Shown here: positions 20,047-20,352 of the stretch, one piece after another | Numbering within the stretch: the stretch's first letter is position 1 | Layout: every line of letters begins with the position of its first letter | Assembly (NCBI GenBank): GCA_943704495.1 | Contig: CALSCR010002872.1 | Location: 1-20,352, forward strand | DNA length: 20,352 nucleotides | Direction of reading: 5' to 3' | Origin: Pigoraptor chileana | Lineage: Eukaryota > Opisthokonta > Filasterea | Position numbers and translations under genes: made by a program | Notes under the pieces: model-generated | The model's input: the letters and a program-made list of their open reading frames with translations, nothing else | Told to the model about the DNA's origin: nothing | The model's database searches: none

Positions 20047-20352
20047 ATGCGCGCCGCGCTTCTCATTGCCCTGCTGGGCCTTGCTATCGGTGCAATGGCT
20101 ATGCCGGTTGCCAATCCAGAACACGAATCTGGCATTGACCGCCGGGCACAGCCACCGCCGCCTCCAAACGGGGGCGGTGGTGGGGGTCATCCGCCCCCTC
20201 AAGCCGGTGGAGTAAGCGCCTCCAACGGCCCCAAGCCGTCGGGAAGCGTCCCTCCTCCGCCAAAGTCTGATGGACCAAAGCCGTCGGGAAGCGTCCCTCC
20301 TCCGCCAAAGTCTGAGGGACCAAAGCCGTCGGGAAGCGTCCCTCCTCCGCCA
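20047..20352 (+). CDS. Secreted proline-rich repeat protein, 5' part
   Basis: The first 102 codons are in the window; the frame is open to the edge. Residues 1-18 (MRAALLIALLGLAIGAMA) form a classical signal peptide, probably cut after AMA. A short linker with acidic and Arg residues (PEHESGIDRR) is followed by poly-Pro, a Gly run and Pro-rich sequence, then repeats of 15 residues, GPKPSGSVPPPPKS with D or E last. Clustered Pro and Ser suggest an extended, possibly O-glycosylated extracellular-matrix or cell-wall type protein; that is inference. An in-frame ATG at 19951 would add 32 residues rich in Asn-x-Thr in front of the signal peptide, which I consider unlikely because of the TATA position. 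I do not recognise a named family. Confidence 0.65.
   Translation, partial: MRAALLIALLGLAIGAMAMPVANPEHESGIDRRAQPPPPPNGGGGGGHPPPQAGGVSASNGPKPSGSVPPPPKSDGPKPSGSVPPPPKSEGPKPSGSVPPPP
20227..20352 (+). repeat. 45-bp coding tandem repeat
   Basis: Unit 1 20227-20271, unit 2 20272-20316, unit 3 from 20317, cut by the window end. Units differ by only a few bases (GGC/GGA, CCC/CCA, GAT/GAG), almost all synonymous or Asp/Glu. Such near-identity indicates recent amplification; copy number is unknown because the array leaves the window. Confidence 0.95.

Noticed and set aside
1-20352. CRISPR array, operon or prokaryotic element
   Set aside because: The genes are spliced and eukaryotic; the only tandem repeats are microsatellites, an 82-bp triplication and a coding repeat, none with repeat-spacer structure.

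Overview
This is nuclear DNA of an intron-rich eukaryote, most likely a unicellular one. Introns have GT-AG borders and average about 230 nt, stops are standard, start contexts look eukaryotic (for example AACAATGG), and exons are GC-richer than introns. The gene set (HCN-type channel, ACP6-like phosphatase, UQCC1 chaperone, RIIa-domain protein) would fit a flagellated or holozoan protist, but that placement is inference and weak. CA/TG microsatellites are very dense in the introns.

Layout. (1) 1-1552, plus: 3' part of a cyclic-nucleotide-gated cation channel (C-linker and cyclic-nucleotide-binding domain, six exons in the window). (2) 2379-3692, plus: complete 14-3-3 protein, three exons, 242 aa. 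(3) 5068-9112, plus: complete histidine acid phosphatase of the lysophosphatidic acid phosphatase type 6 class, eleven exons, about 495 aa, with a tandem triplication over one splice donor. (4) 9580-11855, plus: complete mitochondrial ubiquinol-cytochrome c chaperone (UQCC1/CBP3 family), six exons, about 305 aa. (5) 13214-18154, minus: a ten-exon gene (about 1056 aa) joining an N-terminal RIIa/Dpy30-like docking motif to long Arg-Ser (RS) domains. (6) 20047 to the window end, plus: start of a secreted proline-rich protein with 45-bp tandem repeats.

Genes 1-4 are co-oriented but each has its own intergenic region. UQCC1 and the RS gene converge; the RS gene and the proline-rich gene diverge from a 1.9-kb spacer. 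The genes do not form an obvious pathway; ACP6 and UQCC1 are both mitochondrial in animals. All exon joins were worked out by eye from GT/AG borders, reading phase and family similarity. The weakest join is between exons 6 and 7 of the RS gene.

The most unusual points are the RIIa plus RS architecture, the 82-bp triplication that copies a 5' splice site, the strand-polar placement of TG repeats near donors and CA repeats near acceptors, and a strong alternative acceptor in the RS gene that would bring in an early stop.
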